Assembly: GCF_019703545.1 (NCBI RefSeq)
Contig: NZ_AP018771.1
Coordinates: forward strand, 1,116,001-1,180,000
Direction: 5' to 3'
Length of the DNA: 64,000 nucleotides
DNA from: Haemophilus influenzae
GTDB taxonomy: Bacteria; Pseudomonadota; Gammaproteobacteria; Enterobacterales; Pasteurellaceae
The notes beneath the pieces were generated by a model. The model did no database searches and was not told the DNA's origin. It saw only the letters and a list, made by a program, of their open reading frames with translations. Below, in pieces: positions 39,530-50,019 of this stretch. The number at the start of each line of letters is the position of its first letter. Position 1 is the stretch's first letter. The position numbers and the translations under genes are program-made.

Positions 39530-39551
39530 AAGGGCAGATATTTCTGCCCTT
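39530..39551 (+). terminator. Hairpin between modA and modB
   Basis: A 9-bp perfect stem, AAGGGCAGA / TCTGCCCTT with loop TATT, is followed by TTGTTATT. It probably gives partial termination so that the binding protein is made in excess over the permease. Confidence 0.7.
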
Positions 39552-39670
39552 TGTTATTAGCGTTATTATATCTCTCGCGAAAATGTGGGAATTTTCCCAT
39601 CAATCTGGTATTTAAACAGAGGCTATTCATTTTGCTTACCCAATTTTTTTCATTTTTCAATCTGACGCCA

Positions 39671-40360
39671 ATGGAAATCTCAGCGATTAATTTAAGTTTG
39701 AGTGTCGCTGTTAGTTCCATGCTTTGGAGTTTGCCGTTAGCCATTTTTGTGGCGTGGCTCTTAGCACGCAAAAACTTCTATGGAAAATCTCTGATTACTG
39801 GCGTAATTCATTTGCCTTTAGTGTTGCCACCAGTGGTTATCGGTTATCTATTACTTGTCGCAATGGGGCGCAATGGTTTCATTGGTAAATATTTATATCA
39901 GTGGTTTGGCTTATCTTTTGGTTTTAGTTGGAAGGGGGCTGTGTTTTCCTCTGCCGTGGTTGCCTTTCCATTGGTTGTTCGCGCGATTCGACTTTCTTTA
40001 GAAAATATTGATATTAAATTGGAGCAAGCGGCGCAAACATTGGGTGCTTCCGCTTGGCGTGTATTTTTTACAATAACCTTGCCGCTTTCTTTACCTGGGG
40101 TTTTAGCTGGACTCGTGCTTGGTTTTGCTCGATCATTAGGAGAATTTGGCGCGACCATTACGTTTGTATCGAACATTGCAGGCGAAACTCAAACGATTCC
40201 CCTTGCGATGTATTCTTTTATTCAAACACCCGCAGCAGAAGAACAAACTGCTCGCTTATGTTTATTTGCTATCATTCTTTCATTGATTTCTTTGTTACTG
40301 TCTGAATGGTTGAGCAAGCGAATGCAGAAAAAATTAGGACAAGGAAATGTTGCAGATTAA
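39671..40360 (+). CDS. modB: Molybdate ABC transporter permease ModB
   Basis: Inner-membrane permease, 229 residues with about five helices. The EAA loop that contacts the ATPase is visible as [31 protein letters not shown] at about 121-152. I chose the ATG at 39671 ([11 protein letters not shown]), the conserved beginning; the frame is open back to 39551 with a possible TTG-type start, but those residues are not typical. It overlaps modC by 14 bases. Confidence 0.93.
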   Translation: MEISAINLSLSVAVSSMLWSLPLAIFVAWLLARKNFYGKSLITGVIHLPLVLPPVVIGYLLLVAMGRNGFIGKYLYQWFGLSFGFSWKGAVFSSAVVAFPLVVRAIRLSLENIDIKLEQAAQTLGASAWRVFFTITLPLSLPGVLAGLVLGFARSLGEFGATITFVSNIAGETQTIPLAMYSFIQTPAAEEQTARLCLFAIILSLISLLLSEWLSKRMQKKLGQGNVAD

Positions 40361-41402
40361 TGTGAAAAAACAGCTCGGGCAACTTGCCTTGCAAGCGAAT
40401 ATACAATTGCCAGATCAAGGTGTGACAGCTATTTTCGGTTTGTCTGGCTCAGGTAAAACGTCGCTGATTAATCTTGTCAGTGGCTTGATACAACCAGACG
40501 AAGGATTCATCCGTTTAAATGACCGCACTTTAGTGGATATGGAAAGCCAAGAATCATTGCCGACCCACTTGCGTAAAATTGGCTATGTGTTCCAAGATGC
40601 ACGCTTATTTCCTCACTACACAGTGAAAGGTAATTTGCGCTATGGCATGAAAAATGTCTCGCAAGATGATTTTAATTATATTGTCGATCTTCTCGGTATT
40701 ACTCATTTATTAAAGCGTTATCCGCTTACGCTTTCTGGCGGAGAGAAACAACGTGTGGCAATAGGGCGTGCGCTGCTGACTGATCCTGATATTTTACTGA
40801 TGGACGAACCACTTTCTGCCCTTGATGTTCCCCGCAAACGTGAGCTAATGCAATATTTGGAACGTCTTTCTAAAGAAATTAATATCCCGATTTTATATGT
40901 TACACATAGCTTGGACGAACTGTTGCGTTTAGCTGATCGGGTCGTATTGATGGAAAACGGTATTGTGAAAGCCTATGACAGCGTAGAAAAAATTTGGAAT
41001 AGCCCTATTTTTGCCCCTTGGAAAGGGGAAAACGAACAGAGCAGTGTACTTGCCTTGCCTGTTCATTTGCATAATCCACCTTATAAAATGACCGCACTTT
41101 CGCTAGGCGAACAAGTGCTTTGGATTCATCAAGTGCCTGCAAATGTAGGCGAGCGAGTGCGAGTTTGTATTTATAGTTCAGATGTTTCTATCACGCTACA
41201 AAAGCCAGAACAAACAAGCATCCGTAATATTTTACGTGGCAAAATTACACAAATTGAGATACAAGATTCTCGAGTGGATCTTGCCGTATTAGTGGAAGGG
41301 CATAAGATTTGGGCAAGTATCAGTAAATGGGCGCAAAATGAACTACGTTTTGCTGTTGGGCAAGATGTCTATGTTCAAATTAAAGCGGTGTCGGTGATGT
41401 AG
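40347..41402 (+). CDS. modC: Molybdate ABC transporter ATPase ModC
   Basis: ATPase of the molybdate importer, 351 residues. Walker [14 protein letters not shown] at about 31-43, Q-loop [12 protein letters not shown], signature [15 protein letters not shown] at about 127, Walker [13 protein letters not shown], and the switch His in [10 protein letters not shown]. The C-terminal third has a TOBE/Mop-type molybdate-sensing domain ([12 protein letters not shown]). Translation is coupled to modB by overlap. Confidence 0.96.
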   Translation: MLQINVKKQLGQLALQANIQLPDQGVTAIFGLSGSGKTSLINLVSGLIQPDEGFIRLNDRTLVDMESQESLPTHLRKIGYVFQDARLFPHYTVKGNLRYGMKNVSQDDFNYIVDLLGITHLLKRYPLTLSGGEKQRVAIGRALLTDPDILLMDEPLSALDVPRKRELMQYLERLSKEINIPILYVTHSLDELLRLADRVVLMENGIVKAYDSVEKIWNSPIFAPWKGENEQSSVLALPVHLHNPPYKMTALSLGEQVLWIHQVPANVGERVRVCIYSSDVSITLQKPEQTSIRNILRGKITQIEIQDSRVDLAVLVEGHKIWASISKWAQNELRFAVGQDVYVQIKAVSVM

Positions 41403-41425
41403 TCGCCTTACCGCATTTTTAATTT

Positions 41426-42799
41426 TTAGAACAGGTTGCTGATAAAGATAACTAAGATGATCAAGGGTACAACAAATTTCACGTAGTTAAACCAAATTTT
41501 GATGAAAGTTGAATATTTTGTTGAAGAAAGTTCTTTTTTGGCTTCATCTTTTAACACGAAACCAACGAAAATAGCACCGCCAAGTGCGGTCAGCATAAAG
41601 AGAATATTTCCACTGGCGTAATCGTAGAAATCAAAAATGCTTTTGCCGAAAATGGTTACGTTTTTCCATAGATTATCGCCTAAAATTGCAGGGATATTGC
41701 CTAATAGAAAAATGCCACCAAGGGTTAAGACAATGGCTTTGCCACGGCGCATTCTGAGCTTTTCTTGCAATGCCGTAATGATTACTTCATAAATTGTGAT
41801 GGAAGTAGTTAGTGCAGCAATTAATAATAAGCCGAAGAAGATAATCGCAAAGAATTTGCCTGCCCATAAGTGAGAAAATACGATAGGTAAACTTTGGAAT
41901 ACTAATGTTGGTCCTGCGTTTGGTTCAATCCCAAAGGTGAAAAGTGATGGGAAGATCATAAAGCCAGCAAGTACGGCAATAATTGTATTGGTGAAACCTG
42001 TAATAACTGCAGTATGGATTAAGTTTTCTTCTTTATTTAAGTAACTGGAAAGGGTAATTAATACACCAAAACCAAGGCTTAATGCGAAGAAGACTTGCCC
42101 TAAAACGAAGATAAATAATTGTGGGGTAATTTTGCTGAAATCAGGTTTTAAATAGAATGTAATGCCCTCCATTGCACCCGGTAATGTTACGTTGCGAATA
42201 ACCATTCCAATTAAGAAGATAAATAGCAGTGGCATTAAATATTTTACCGAACGTTCAATTCCACCAATGATCCCTTTTGCCAAGATAATGTAATTCACGA
42301 TAACAAATAAGAGGGTGTAGAATATAATTTCATAAGGGCTATTGCCGATATGAAGATCGTAGAAATTTTTGGCAATGTCTTTTGTGATGGGGGCTGAGAT
42401 ATCTAAGGTACCACTGATTAGGCTAATGATATAAGAAATAACCCAACCACCAAGCACCATATAATACGCCATAATGCCAAATGCGCCGAGTAAGCCCATA
42501 TAACCTAATATTTTCCAATATTTAGAAATGCCTTTTCCTTTGTCGAGAATTTTATCGCCGAATGCATCAATGGAATTTACACGTAAGCGGCGACCTATCA
42601 CGTTTTCAACTAAAATCATTGGGATGCCGATTACAATCATTGCGATACAGAAAAGTAGAACGTAAGCACCGCCACCATTTTCTCCCACAAGATAAGGGAA
42701 ACGCCAAGTTGCACCGAAACCGACAGTTGCGCCTGCGACCGTCATTACATAAGTGAGACGGCTCGACCAAGTTTGTCGCTGTTTATTGTTTGTTGTCAT
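41426..42799 (-). CDS. Sodium- and chloride-coupled symporter family (NSS/SNF) transporter
   Basis: Neurotransmitter:sodium symporter family protein (LeuT-like), 457 residues with 11-12 helices. The N-terminal signature is WSSRLTYVMTVAGATVGFGATWRFPYLVGENGGGAYVL, with the unwound-helix binding motif GATVGFGATWRFPY. Bacterial members carry amino acids or related amines with sodium. The substrate is not evident. It stands alone, convergent with modC after 23 bases. Confidence 0.9.
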   Translation of the reverse strand: MTTNNKQRQTWSSRLTYVMTVAGATVGFGATWRFPYLVGENGGGAYVLLFCIAMIVIGIPMILVENVIGRRLRVNSIDAFGDKILDKGKGISKYWKILGYMGLLGAFGIMAYYMVLGGWVISYIISLISGTLDISAPITKDIAKNFYDLHIGNSPYEIIFYTLLFVIVNYIILAKGIIGGIERSVKYLMPLLFIFLIGMVIRNVTLPGAMEGITFYLKPDFSKITPQLFIFVLGQVFFALSLGFGVLITLSSYLNKEENLIHTAVITGFTNTIIAVLAGFMIFPSLFTFGIEPNAGPTLVFQSLPIVFSHLWAGKFFAIIFFGLLLIAALTTSITIYEVIITALQEKLRMRRGKAIVLTLGGIFLLGNIPAILGDNLWKNVTIFGKSIFDFYDYASGNILFMLTALGGAIFVGFVLKDEAKKELSSTKYSTFIKIWFNYVKFVVPLIILVIFISNLF

Positions 42800-42820
42800 T
42801 TTTTATCCTATTTTTAATAA

Positions 42821-42857
42821 AAAGTGCGGTAAATAATTAGGCTGTTTTACCGCAAAA
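42821..42857 (-). terminator. Terminator of nth from an uptake-signal pair
   Basis: GCGGTAAA (42826-42833) and TTTACCGC (42846-42853) form a stem on the minus strand after nth, followed there by TTTTT. One arm is part of the uptake signal AAGTGCGGT. Confidence 0.7.
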
Positions 42858-43493
42858 TTAAAATTCAACTTTTTCTTTATATTCACAAAGATCTTCAATA
42901 ATGCAAGATCCACAACGAGGTTTACGCGCGATACAAGTGTAGCGTCCGTGTAAAATTAGCCAATGATGAACATCCACTTTAAATTCATTAGGTACGACTT
43001 TAAGCAGCTTTTCTTCCACTTTTACCACATCTTTACCCGCTGCAAAATTAGTGCGATTGCATACACGGAAAATATGGGTATCCACCGCAATAGTTGGATG
43101 ACCAAATGCTGTGTTTAAAACCACGTTAGCTGTTTTTCGTCCGACACCTGCTAATGCTTCTAAGGCTTCACGATTTTCGGGGATTTCGCCGTTGTGCTTT
43201 TCGATTAAATCTCGGCAAGTTTTGATAATATTTTCTGCTTTGCTATTAAAAAGCCCGATAGTTTTAATATAGCTTTTTAAACCATCTAATCCTAAATCTA
43301 AAATCGCTTGAGGCGTGTTTGCCACGGGGAATAGTTTTTCTGTTGCTTTATTCACGCCTTTATCGGTTGCTTGCGCCGATAGAATGACCGCAATTAATAA
43401 TTCAAAGGGCGAATTATACTGTAATTCTGTGGTCGGGTGGGGATTTTGCTCTCGTAATCTTGTGAGTATTTCGATTCTTTTTGTTTTGTTCAT
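42858..43493 (-). CDS. nth: Endonuclease III
   Basis: Base-excision DNA glycosylase/AP lyase for oxidised pyrimidines, 211 residues. The helix-hairpin-helix is LEALAGVGRKTANVVL with the catalytic Lys (about 120), the catalytic Asp is in AVDTHIFRVCNR (about 138), and the 4Fe-4S ligands are CIARKPRCGSCIIEDLC near the C-terminus. In many gammaproteobacteria nth follows the rnf genes, as here. A 121-base gap to rnfE holds a GC-rich hairpin. Confidence 0.97.
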   Translation of the reverse strand: MNKTKRIEILTRLREQNPHPTTELQYNSPFELLIAVILSAQATDKGVNKATEKLFPVANTPQAILDLGLDGLKSYIKTIGLFNSKAENIIKTCRDLIEKHNGEIPENREALEALAGVGRKTANVVLNTAFGHPTIAVDTHIFRVCNRTNFAAGKDVVKVEEKLLKVVPNEFKVDVHHWLILHGRYTCIARKPRCGSCIIEDLCEYKEKVEF

Positions 43494-43575
43494 ATTTTTG
43501 TAGAAATTAGCCTATTTAATTTATTGGAATTATCTGTTTAGAAGACTGTAAGCCCCCTTTTGTCACTTTGTGATA

Positions 43576-43599
43576 CCTTCCCTCGCAAGCAGGGGAAGG
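43576..43599. repeat. GC-rich hairpin in the rnfE-nth gap
   Basis: CCTTCCC (43576-43582) pairs with GGGAAGG (43593-43599). The following GGCAAGATTTGG resembles the inner end of the MITE-like element at 21910-22044, so this may be a worn relative of that repeat. Confidence 0.4.
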
Positions 43600-43614
43600 C
43601 AAGATTTGGTTGCT

Positions 43615-44322
43615 TTATTTTTTTATATTATCAATTCGATTTTTTATGGCGAGGAGCAAGCCTAAGCCTATAAATGCGCCTGGTGGCAGAATGAAAAGTA
43701 AAAAGCTACTGTCTGTATGGTAAATATGGTGCGTTAAAAATTTTGCTTGTTCGCCGAATAGATTTTCTATGCCCTCAAAAATCGTGCCTTGTCCAATAAT
43801 TTCACGTAATGCGCCGAGAATGGTTAGACTAAGTGCCATTCCTAATCCCATTGAAAACCCATCCCAGATGGAATGGAGTAAGCTGTTTTTTGAGGCGAAT
43901 GCTTCTGCGCGACCGATAATAATACAGTTGGTCACAATTAATGGAATAAAAATCCCCAGTGATTGATAAAGCGTATAAGTGTAAGCATTCATTAAAAGTT
44001 GAACCGCTGTTACTGTGGTTGCAATGATCATCACGTAGATTGGAATACGGATTTCCTTAGGAATATATTGACGGAAAAGGGAAATGACCGTATTTGTGCA
44101 AGTGAGTACAAGCATTGTTGCTAAACCCAAACCAAGCGCGTTGGTGGCTGTGCTAGACACCGCTAAAAGTGGACAAAGCCCGAGAAGTTGGACAACTGCA
44201 GGGTTATTTTTCCAAATTCCTTGAGCAAAAATTTCTTTCCAGATGGATTTTTGTTGATTTTCAACCGCACTTTCTATTTTTTCTTCTTCAAGTGCGGTAT
44301 TTTTTTCAGTTAAATCTGTCAT
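43615..44322 (-). CDS. rnfE: Rnf electron transport complex subunit E
   Basis: Integral membrane subunit of the ion-pumping Rnf (Rsx) complex, 235 residues with six helices; homologous to RnfA and NqrD. The core begins [30 protein letters not shown], with [17 protein letters not shown] and the half-helix motif [12 protein letters not shown]. The C-terminus is [14 protein letters not shown]. Two uptake signals lie near the 5' end, where they encode ALEEE and ESAVEN. Last rnf gene of the operon. Confidence 0.95.
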   Translation of the reverse strand: MTDLTEKNTALEEEKIESAVENQQKSIWKEIFAQGIWKNNPAVVQLLGLCPLLAVSSTATNALGLGLATMLVLTCTNTVISLFRQYIPKEIRIPIYVMIIATTVTAVQLLMNAYTYTLYQSLGIFIPLIVTNCIIIGRAEAFASKNSLLHSIWDGFSMGLGMALSLTILGALREIIGQGTIFEGIENLFGEQAKFLTHHIYHTDSSFLLFILPPGAFIGLGLLLAIKNRIDNIKK

Positions 44323-44323
44323 A

Positions 44324-44947
44324 TTATTTCACTTGTGTTGAAAGCTGTTGTAACAAGGCTTGATTATTTAGCATGATTAATGCTGATCGTTTAGTTTGAT
44401 TAACTACTGCACGAGGTGTAATGGTTGCCCCAGAAAATTGATCAAATTTTCCGCCATCTTTTTTTACCGCCCATTCGCTTAAATTATGTTCATTAATCGA
44501 TTGATTTGTGAAACCTAAAATCCAGTTAGAAATTCGGCGTTCAATTTTATCGCCTAAGCCTGGTGTTTCGTGATGTTCGATTACTCGTACGCCTAACACT
44601 TCGCCTTTCGGATCTAATCCCACAAGCAAGCGAATATCGCCAGAGTAACCATCTGGTGCGGTGGTTTCATAGGCATAGGCAGAAATATTTCCATCTTTTT
44701 TCGCAAAATAAATTTTTTGGATACCCACAAAATTTTTATCTTGAGGAATAACCGCACTTTCTAGCAAATTATTGTTGAAATAATCTTGTGGGATAACTTG
44801 TAGAAGTAATTCTCGCTGTTGTGCTGCGATTACCGCATCAATTTTATCTTTTGTTAGGAAGAAAATTCCTGCAGAAATTGCTGTGCAAAGTAGGGCAATA
44901 AAGCCTAACAATATGCCATAACGCGATGTGATTTTTACTGTACCCAT
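44324..44947 (-). CDS. rnfG: Rnf electron transport complex subunit G
   Basis: Membrane-anchored flavoprotein subunit, 207 residues. One N-terminal helix (about 10-30) is followed by a periplasmic FMN domain whose FMN-binding threonine is in [17 protein letters not shown] at about 175, with [11 protein letters not shown] before it. I chose the ATG at 44947 ([11 protein letters not shown]), which overlaps the rnfD stop by one base (TAATG); the frame is open further upstream inside rnfD. Confidence 0.94.
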   Translation of the reverse strand: MGTVKITSRYGILLGFIALLCTAISAGIFFLTKDKIDAVIAAQQRELLLQVIPQDYFNNNLLESAVIPQDKNFVGIQKIYFAKKDGNISAYAYETTAPDGYSGDIRLLVGLDPKGEVLGVRVIEHHETPGLGDKIERRISNWILGFTNQSINEHNLSEWAVKKDGGKFDQFSGATITPRAVVNQTKRSALIMLNNQALLQQLSTQVK

Positions 44948-46023
44948 TATTTTCTTCCTTTTGTTGGATAACCAGATACGCGCGGACGTGTGTAATGATC
45001 GATAAGTGGGACGCAAATATTACTTAATAAAATGGCGAATGCCACGCCGTCTGGATAATTTCCGTGATAACGAATGAGATAAACAAATAACCCCACTAAT
45101 GCGCCAAAAATAATTTTTCCGCGTGGTGTAATGGAGGCTGTGACAGGATCTGTTGCAATAAAAAATGCACCAAACATCATTGCGCCACTAACGAGTTGGC
45201 TAATCGCACTTAAATGCGTGAAACCAGTAAAAGCGGTCGCGGTGGCTAAACAGAAAAAGGTGACAAGCATCGCCACTGGAATTTGCCAGTGAATGACACG
45301 TTTTAAAATAAGGAAAATTCCGCCCGCTAAGAAAGCCACGTTGATTTGCCACCAGCCTTGAGAGAAATCAGTTCCATTACCCATAAATATAGGCAGTTTA
45401 ATTAATTCATAAAAATCACTTAATTGATTGTGACTTTTATAGAAAATTTTTGCACTATCCAAAGGCGTTGCTTGGGTGATGCCATCAATGTTATGTGTAA
45501 GTTGTGAAAGCGTAAATCCATCAGTGGTTAAACCTGAAAATATTAATGAAAATGCATCTAAAAAAGTCGGTGTTTCCTGTAATAAATTAATTGGTGGCAT
45601 CCAAGTTGTCATTGGTAATGGGAATGAAATTAGAAGAATTACATAGCCAATCATCGCAGGATTGAATGGATTTTGCCCTAAACCCCCATAAACTTGTTTA
45701 CCTAATAAAACTGCACAGAGTGTTCCAATAATGATGACCCAATAAGGTGCATAAGGTGGAATAGCCATTGCCAAAATTAACGCAGTCAGGGCTACGCTGA
45801 AATCTGAAAGATAATTGAGCGGTTTTTTACCGCGTAATTTTATTGCAATAAATTCCACAATGATTGCCGTGCTAATGGCTAATGCGGATTGAAGCACCAC
45901 GCCAAATCCAAAATAATAAATTTGCGTGAAAAAAGCGGGCATCATTGCCAATATTACCCAAAGCATAATACGTGCTGTGAGTTTTCCCGAATGGGTATGT
46001 GGGGAGCTAACCATTTTAAACAT
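44947..46023 (-). CDS. rnfD: Rnf electron transport complex subunit D
   Basis: Integral membrane flavoprotein subunit, 358 residues with about nine helices, homologous to NqrB. The covalent FMN threonine motif is [16 protein letters not shown] at about 285. The start is [20 protein letters not shown]. It overlaps rnfG by one base and follows rnfC by four, so it is co-translated in the rnfA-B-C-D-G-E order. Confidence 0.95.
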   Translation of the reverse strand: MFKMVSSPHTHSGKLTARIMLWVILAMMPAFFTQIYYFGFGVVLQSALAISTAIIVEFIAIKLRGKKPLNYLSDFSVALTALILAMAIPPYAPYWVIIIGTLCAVLLGKQVYGGLGQNPFNPAMIGYVILLISFPLPMTTWMPPINLLQETPTFLDAFSLIFSGLTTDGFTLSQLTHNIDGITQATPLDSAKIFYKSHNQLSDFYELIKLPIFMGNGTDFSQGWWQINVAFLAGGIFLILKRVIHWQIPVAMLVTFFCLATATAFTGFTHLSAISQLVSGAMMFGAFFIATDPVTASITPRGKIIFGALVGLFVYLIRYHGNYPDGVAFAILLSNICVPLIDHYTRPRVSGYPTKGRK

Positions 46024-46027
46024 TATT

Positions 46028-48487
46028 TTATTCCTGATTATTTTCTAATGTTGCTTGTGTTTTTGCCAGTTTCTTCGCTTTTGCCCGAGCAATGGCGGCG
46101 GCTACGGCTGCTTTTTTCGCATCAAGTGCGGTTGAATTTTCTTCTATTTTTTCTACCGCACTTTTTGTTTTTTCTACTTCATTTTCTGCGGTTTGAGAGT
46201 TTGAAATAGCTTCGCTGGTGCTATTTGCTTGCGCAAGTTTTTTTGCTTTTGCCCGAGCAATGGCGGCGGCTACGGCTGCTTTTTTAGGGTCAAGTGCGGT
46301 TGAATTTTGTTGTGTTTTTTCTACCGCACTTTTTGTTTTTTCTACTTCATTTTCTGCGGTTTGAGAGTTTGAAATAGCTTCGCTGGTGCTATTTGCTTGT
46401 GCAAGTTTTTTTGCTTTTGCCCGAGCAATGGCGGCGGCTACGGCTGCTTTTTTCGCATCAAGTGCGGTTGAATTTTCTTGTGTTTTTTCTACCGCACTTT
46501 TTGTTTTTTCTACTTCATTTTCTGCGGTTTGAGAGTTTGAAATAGCTTCGCTGGTGCTATTTGCTTGTGCAAGTTTTTTTGCTTTTGCCCGAGCAATGGC
46601 GGCGGCTACGGCTGCTTTTTTAGGGTCAAGTGCGGTTGAATTTTCTTGTGTTTTTTCTACCGCACTTTTTGTTTTTTCTACTTCATTTTCTGCGGTTTGA
46701 GCGTTTGAAATAGCTTCGCTGGTGCTATTTGCTTGAGCAAGTTTTTTTGCTTTTGCACGAGCAAGTGCGGCTGCAACTGCTGCTTTTTTCGCATCGGTTG
46801 GTTGAGTTTGTTGTTCTTGGTTTTCGACTTGAGATGCTGCTTGCTGACGAGCTAAACGGCGTGCCTTACGTTGCGCCATTAAATCTGTGTTATCAGGTAA
46901 AACTTCTCCTTTTTCTGAGGTTAGTGTTTTAATCTGCGTTGATTCTGTTTCATTGGCTTTTTTCGCTTTCAAGCGTTCGAGTGCCGCCTTGACTGGATCT
47001 TCCCCTTTAGTTTGTGCTAATTCTTCACGGCGAGCCTGTGCTGCACGTTGTGAACGTGCTTTACGCTCTTGTTCTTCACGTTCCATCCGTGCTTGTTTTG
47101 CTTCAAAGCGAATTTTGGCTTCATCTGATTTTTTCTGTTTTTCTTTTATTTGCCAGATTTTAGCTTTTTCTTGGCGGAAATATTGAATTAGAGGAATATG
47201 GCTTGGGCATACGTAGGCGCAAATTCCACATTCAATACAATCTTTGAGAGCGTATTCTTCCGATTTTTTGTGATCTTCACTGCGTGCAAACCAATAAAGT
47301 TGTTGTGGCATTAAATTTACTGGGCAGGCATCAGAACAGCTAGAACAACGAATACAAGCCTGTTCTGCTTCAGGTTCGGCATATTCAAGATAATCTGGCG
47401 CAAGTAAACAATTGACAAGTTTTGTCACAGGCGCATTTAGGTTTGGAAGCTCTAGCCCCATCATTGGCCCACCTGCAAATATAGGAAAATGCTTGTCAAA
47501 TTGATAGCCCGTATCGCTCAATATTTGGGAAATGGGTGTGCCAAGACGCACCCAATAATTGCCTTTTTCAGCGATTTTATTTCCAGTAAGGGTGACAACA
47601 CGCTCAATTAAAGGCTCGTCATTTATAACTGCTCTTTTTATTGCGAACATTGTTCCCACATTTTGCATTAATACGCCAATGCTGGATGAACGCTCACCGC
47701 TTGGCACTTCTATCCCTGTGAGCAAATAAATCAGTTGTTTGGTAGCACCTGAAGGATATTTTGTTGGAATAACCCGAATGCTAATATCATTTGTTCCCTG
47801 TAGTGCATTGCGGATTGCCGATATGGCTTCTGGTTTGTTATCTTCAATGGCAATGACAACTTTTTCAGGGTGCAATATATAACGTAAAATACGAATGCCT
47901 TTTATGATTTCATCAGCGCGTTCACGCATAAGACGATCATCACAAGTGATATAAGGCTCACATTCTGCACCATTGATAATTAAGAGTTTGACTTTTTGCT
48001 CTGCTGACTGAATTTTGGCAGCAGTTGGGAATACTGCACCGCCTAAACCTGCTATACCTGCTTGATAGATTTTGTGAATAAGTTGTTCTGACGATAGCGT
48101 TGAAAAATCATCAATAGGATTACGTTCGATCCATTGATCTAAACCATCCGCCTGTAAATGAATTGTGGGTTCATCAAGACCTGAAGGATGCGTGGCAACA
48201 TAAGGTTTAATCGATTTAATTGTGCCAGAAGTGGGCGCGTGAACTGGCAACATACGCAAGCCATCGCCTTTTGTTAAGGCTTGTCCTTTTAAGACGTAAT
48301 CGCCCTCTTTTATTAAAAGATTGCCTGTTGTTCCTAGGTGCTGTTTGAGTGGAATGTAAAAATCCGTGCCGAGAGGCAGATAGCGTAATGGCTGTGAATT
48401 AGATTGAGATTTCATTTCTGGTGGATGAATGCCACCTTTGAAATCCCATAATTTACCGGAATTGAAACGAGATAATACGTCCGCCAT
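46028..48487 (-). CDS. rnfC: Rnf electron transport complex subunit C with a long repeat tail
   Basis: NADH-side subunit of Rnf, 819 residues. The conserved part (about 1-450) has NADH/FMN-binding regions such as [12 protein letters not shown] and [19 protein letters not shown], and two 4Fe-4S motifs, [15 protein letters not shown] and [16 protein letters not shown], at about 370 and 410. A coiled, charged linker (about 450-560) is followed by an Ala/Lys-rich tail built of five copies of a 56-residue repeat ([19 protein letters not shown], a serine/threonine piece, [12 protein letters not shown]). Tail length varies between gammaproteobacteria. The ATG directly follows the rnfB stop. Confidence 0.93.
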   Translation of the reverse strand: MADVLSRFNSGKLWDFKGGIHPPEMKSQSNSQPLRYLPLGTDFYIPLKQHLGTTGNLLIKEGDYVLKGQALTKGDGLRMLPVHAPTSGTIKSIKPYVATHPSGLDEPTIHLQADGLDQWIERNPIDDFSTLSSEQLIHKIYQAGIAGLGGAVFPTAAKIQSAEQKVKLLIINGAECEPYITCDDRLMRERADEIIKGIRILRYILHPEKVVIAIEDNKPEAISAIRNALQGTNDISIRVIPTKYPSGATKQLIYLLTGIEVPSGERSSSIGVLMQNVGTMFAIKRAVINDEPLIERVVTLTGNKIAEKGNYWVRLGTPISQILSDTGYQFDKHFPIFAGGPMMGLELPNLNAPVTKLVNCLLAPDYLEYAEPEAEQACIRCSSCSDACPVNLMPQQLYWFARSEDHKKSEEYALKDCIECGICAYVCPSHIPLIQYFRQEKAKIWQIKEKQKKSDEAKIRFEAKQARMEREEQERKARSQRAAQARREELAQTKGEDPVKAALERLKAKKANETESTQIKTLTSEKGEVLPDNTDLMAQRKARRLARQQAASQVENQEQQTQPTDAKKAAVAAALARAKAKKLAQANSTSEAISNAQTAENEVEKTKSAVEKTQENSTALDPKKAAVAAAIARAKAKKLAQANSTSEAISNSQTAENEVEKTKSAVEKTQENSTALDAKKAAVAAAIARAKAKKLAQANSTSEAISNSQTAENEVEKTKSAVEKTQQNSTALDPKKAAVAAAIARAKAKKLAQANSTSEAISNSQTAENEVEKTKSAVEKIEENSTALDAKKAAVAAAIARAKAKKLAKTQATLENNQE
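46060..46840 (-). repeat. Tandem 168-bp repeats in the 3' end of rnfC
   Basis: The marker GCCCGAG recurs at 46083, 46251, 46419 and 46587, and a diverged form at 46755: exactly 168 bases (56 codons) each time. The four nearest the 3' end of the gene are almost identical. Each of these four contains one AAGTGCGGT and one ACCGCACTT, an inverted uptake-signal pair about 22 bases apart, giving eight signals in about 620 bases. The near identity suggests recent duplication or exchange. Confidence 0.92.
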
Positions 48488-49069
48488 TTATTCCCCCACA
48501 ACCAATTTTTTTTCAGAGCCATCGACATTCATTACTGGAATAACGAGTTTTGCATCAAATTTCCAATCCCAATTATCAATATTTTTTTTCACGGGAATCA
48601 TTAAAATACAATCTGTCGGGCAGGGCGCAACACAAAGCTCGCAACCTGTACAAAGATCGGGAATGATCGTGTGCATTGCTTTATTTGTACCAATAATGGC
48701 ATCAACGGGACAGGCTTGGATACATTTTGTGCAGCCAATACACATATTTTCATCAATAAAAGCAACTTTTTCGATAGGTTCTTCTATGCCCTCCATTGTT
48801 GGTACATCAACCCCTAAAATTTCGGCAATTTTTACGATAGTTGTTTGACCACCTGGAATACATTTTGTGATTTCATCGCCATTGCAAATGGCTTCAGCAT
48901 AAGGCTTACAACCAGGATAACCACATTGCCCACATTGGCTTTGCGGTAAAATAGCATCAATTTTCTCTACGACAGGATCAGCTTCCACTTTGAGCTTGAT
49001 TGATGCAAAGCCCAAAATCGCACCGAAAATTAAAGCGAGTAGCGTAATTACGATGAATAAAAAGGTCAT
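48488..49069 (-). CDS. rnfB: Rnf electron transport complex subunit B
   Basis: Iron-sulfur electron carrier subunit, 193 residues. An N-terminal membrane anchor (about 4-25) is followed by a four-Cys cluster domain ([16 protein letters not shown]) and two ferredoxin-type 4Fe-4S motifs ([16 protein letters not shown] and [16 protein letters not shown]). Its ATG overlaps the stop of a 27-residue ORF by one base (TAATG), and its likely ribosome site, AGGAAAAAG, lies inside that ORF. Confidence 0.95.
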   Translation of the reverse strand: MTFLFIVITLLALIFGAILGFASIKLKVEADPVVEKIDAILPQSQCGQCGYPGCKPYAEAICNGDEITKCIPGGQTTIVKIAEILGVDVPTMEGIEEPIEKVAFIDENMCIGCTKCIQACPVDAIIGTNKAMHTIIPDLCTGCELCVAPCPTDCILMIPVKKNIDNWDWKFDAKLVIPVMNVDGSEKKLVVGE

Positions 49070-49152
49070 TATTTCTTTCTTTTTCCTGAAAAATACTGAG
49101 TGAACCCAATAAATAAAATTAACAGAGTTATTATCATTAAAAGGTAAATCAT
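49069..49152 (-). CDS. Predicted 27-residue single-span membrane peptide between rnfA and rnfB
   Basis: A 28-codon frame begins at the ATG read from 49152, four bases after the rnfA stop, and ends in a stop that overlaps the rnfB ATG (TAATG). The peptide starts [17 protein letters not shown] and ends YFSGKRKK: one hydrophobic span with a basic tail, the usual form of small membrane subunits. The gap is exactly filled by the frame. The nearest SD-like AGGA is about 17 bases upstream, so it may be read by re-initiation after rnfA. No homologue is recalled, and translation is not proven. Confidence 0.5.
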   Translation of the reverse strand: MIYLLMIITLLILFIGFTQYFSGKRKK

Positions 49153-49156
49153 TTTA

Positions 49157-49774
<618 letters not shown>

Positions 49775-49848
49775 TTATGGAAGCAAGAACAATAGAAAAT
49801 TTTGCTAAGGGGAAATGGTAAGTTGCGATTTTGTTATTAAAATAAAAA

Positions 49849-49880
49849 ACGCAGCTAATCATTTAAACGATTAGCTGCGT
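49849..49880 (-). terminator. Intrinsic terminator of sohB
   Basis: A 12-bp perfect stem, ACGCAGCTAATC / GATTAGCTGCGT with an eight-base loop, is followed on the minus strand by TTTTTTATT. It lies about 140 bases after the sohB stop. The stretch between (49881-50019) shows nothing further except a small palindrome GACAAA-GA-TTTGTC. Confidence 0.83.
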
Positions 49881-50019
49881 AATATTTGGATTAACAATAC
49901 TCAACTTGATTTATGAATTAAATATAATAAAACCCCTAAAGATCGGCGAGTATCTTAATGACAAAGATTTGTCTTGTAAACATAGAAATAAAAACTTCTG
50001 CTTTTTTGTGGATAAATGT

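Noticed and set aside
49906..50019. A possible small RNA or gene in the gap after sohB
   Set aside because: Only a short palindrome (GACAAA-GA-TTTGTC) was seen, with no promoter and terminator pair, so no feature is claimed.
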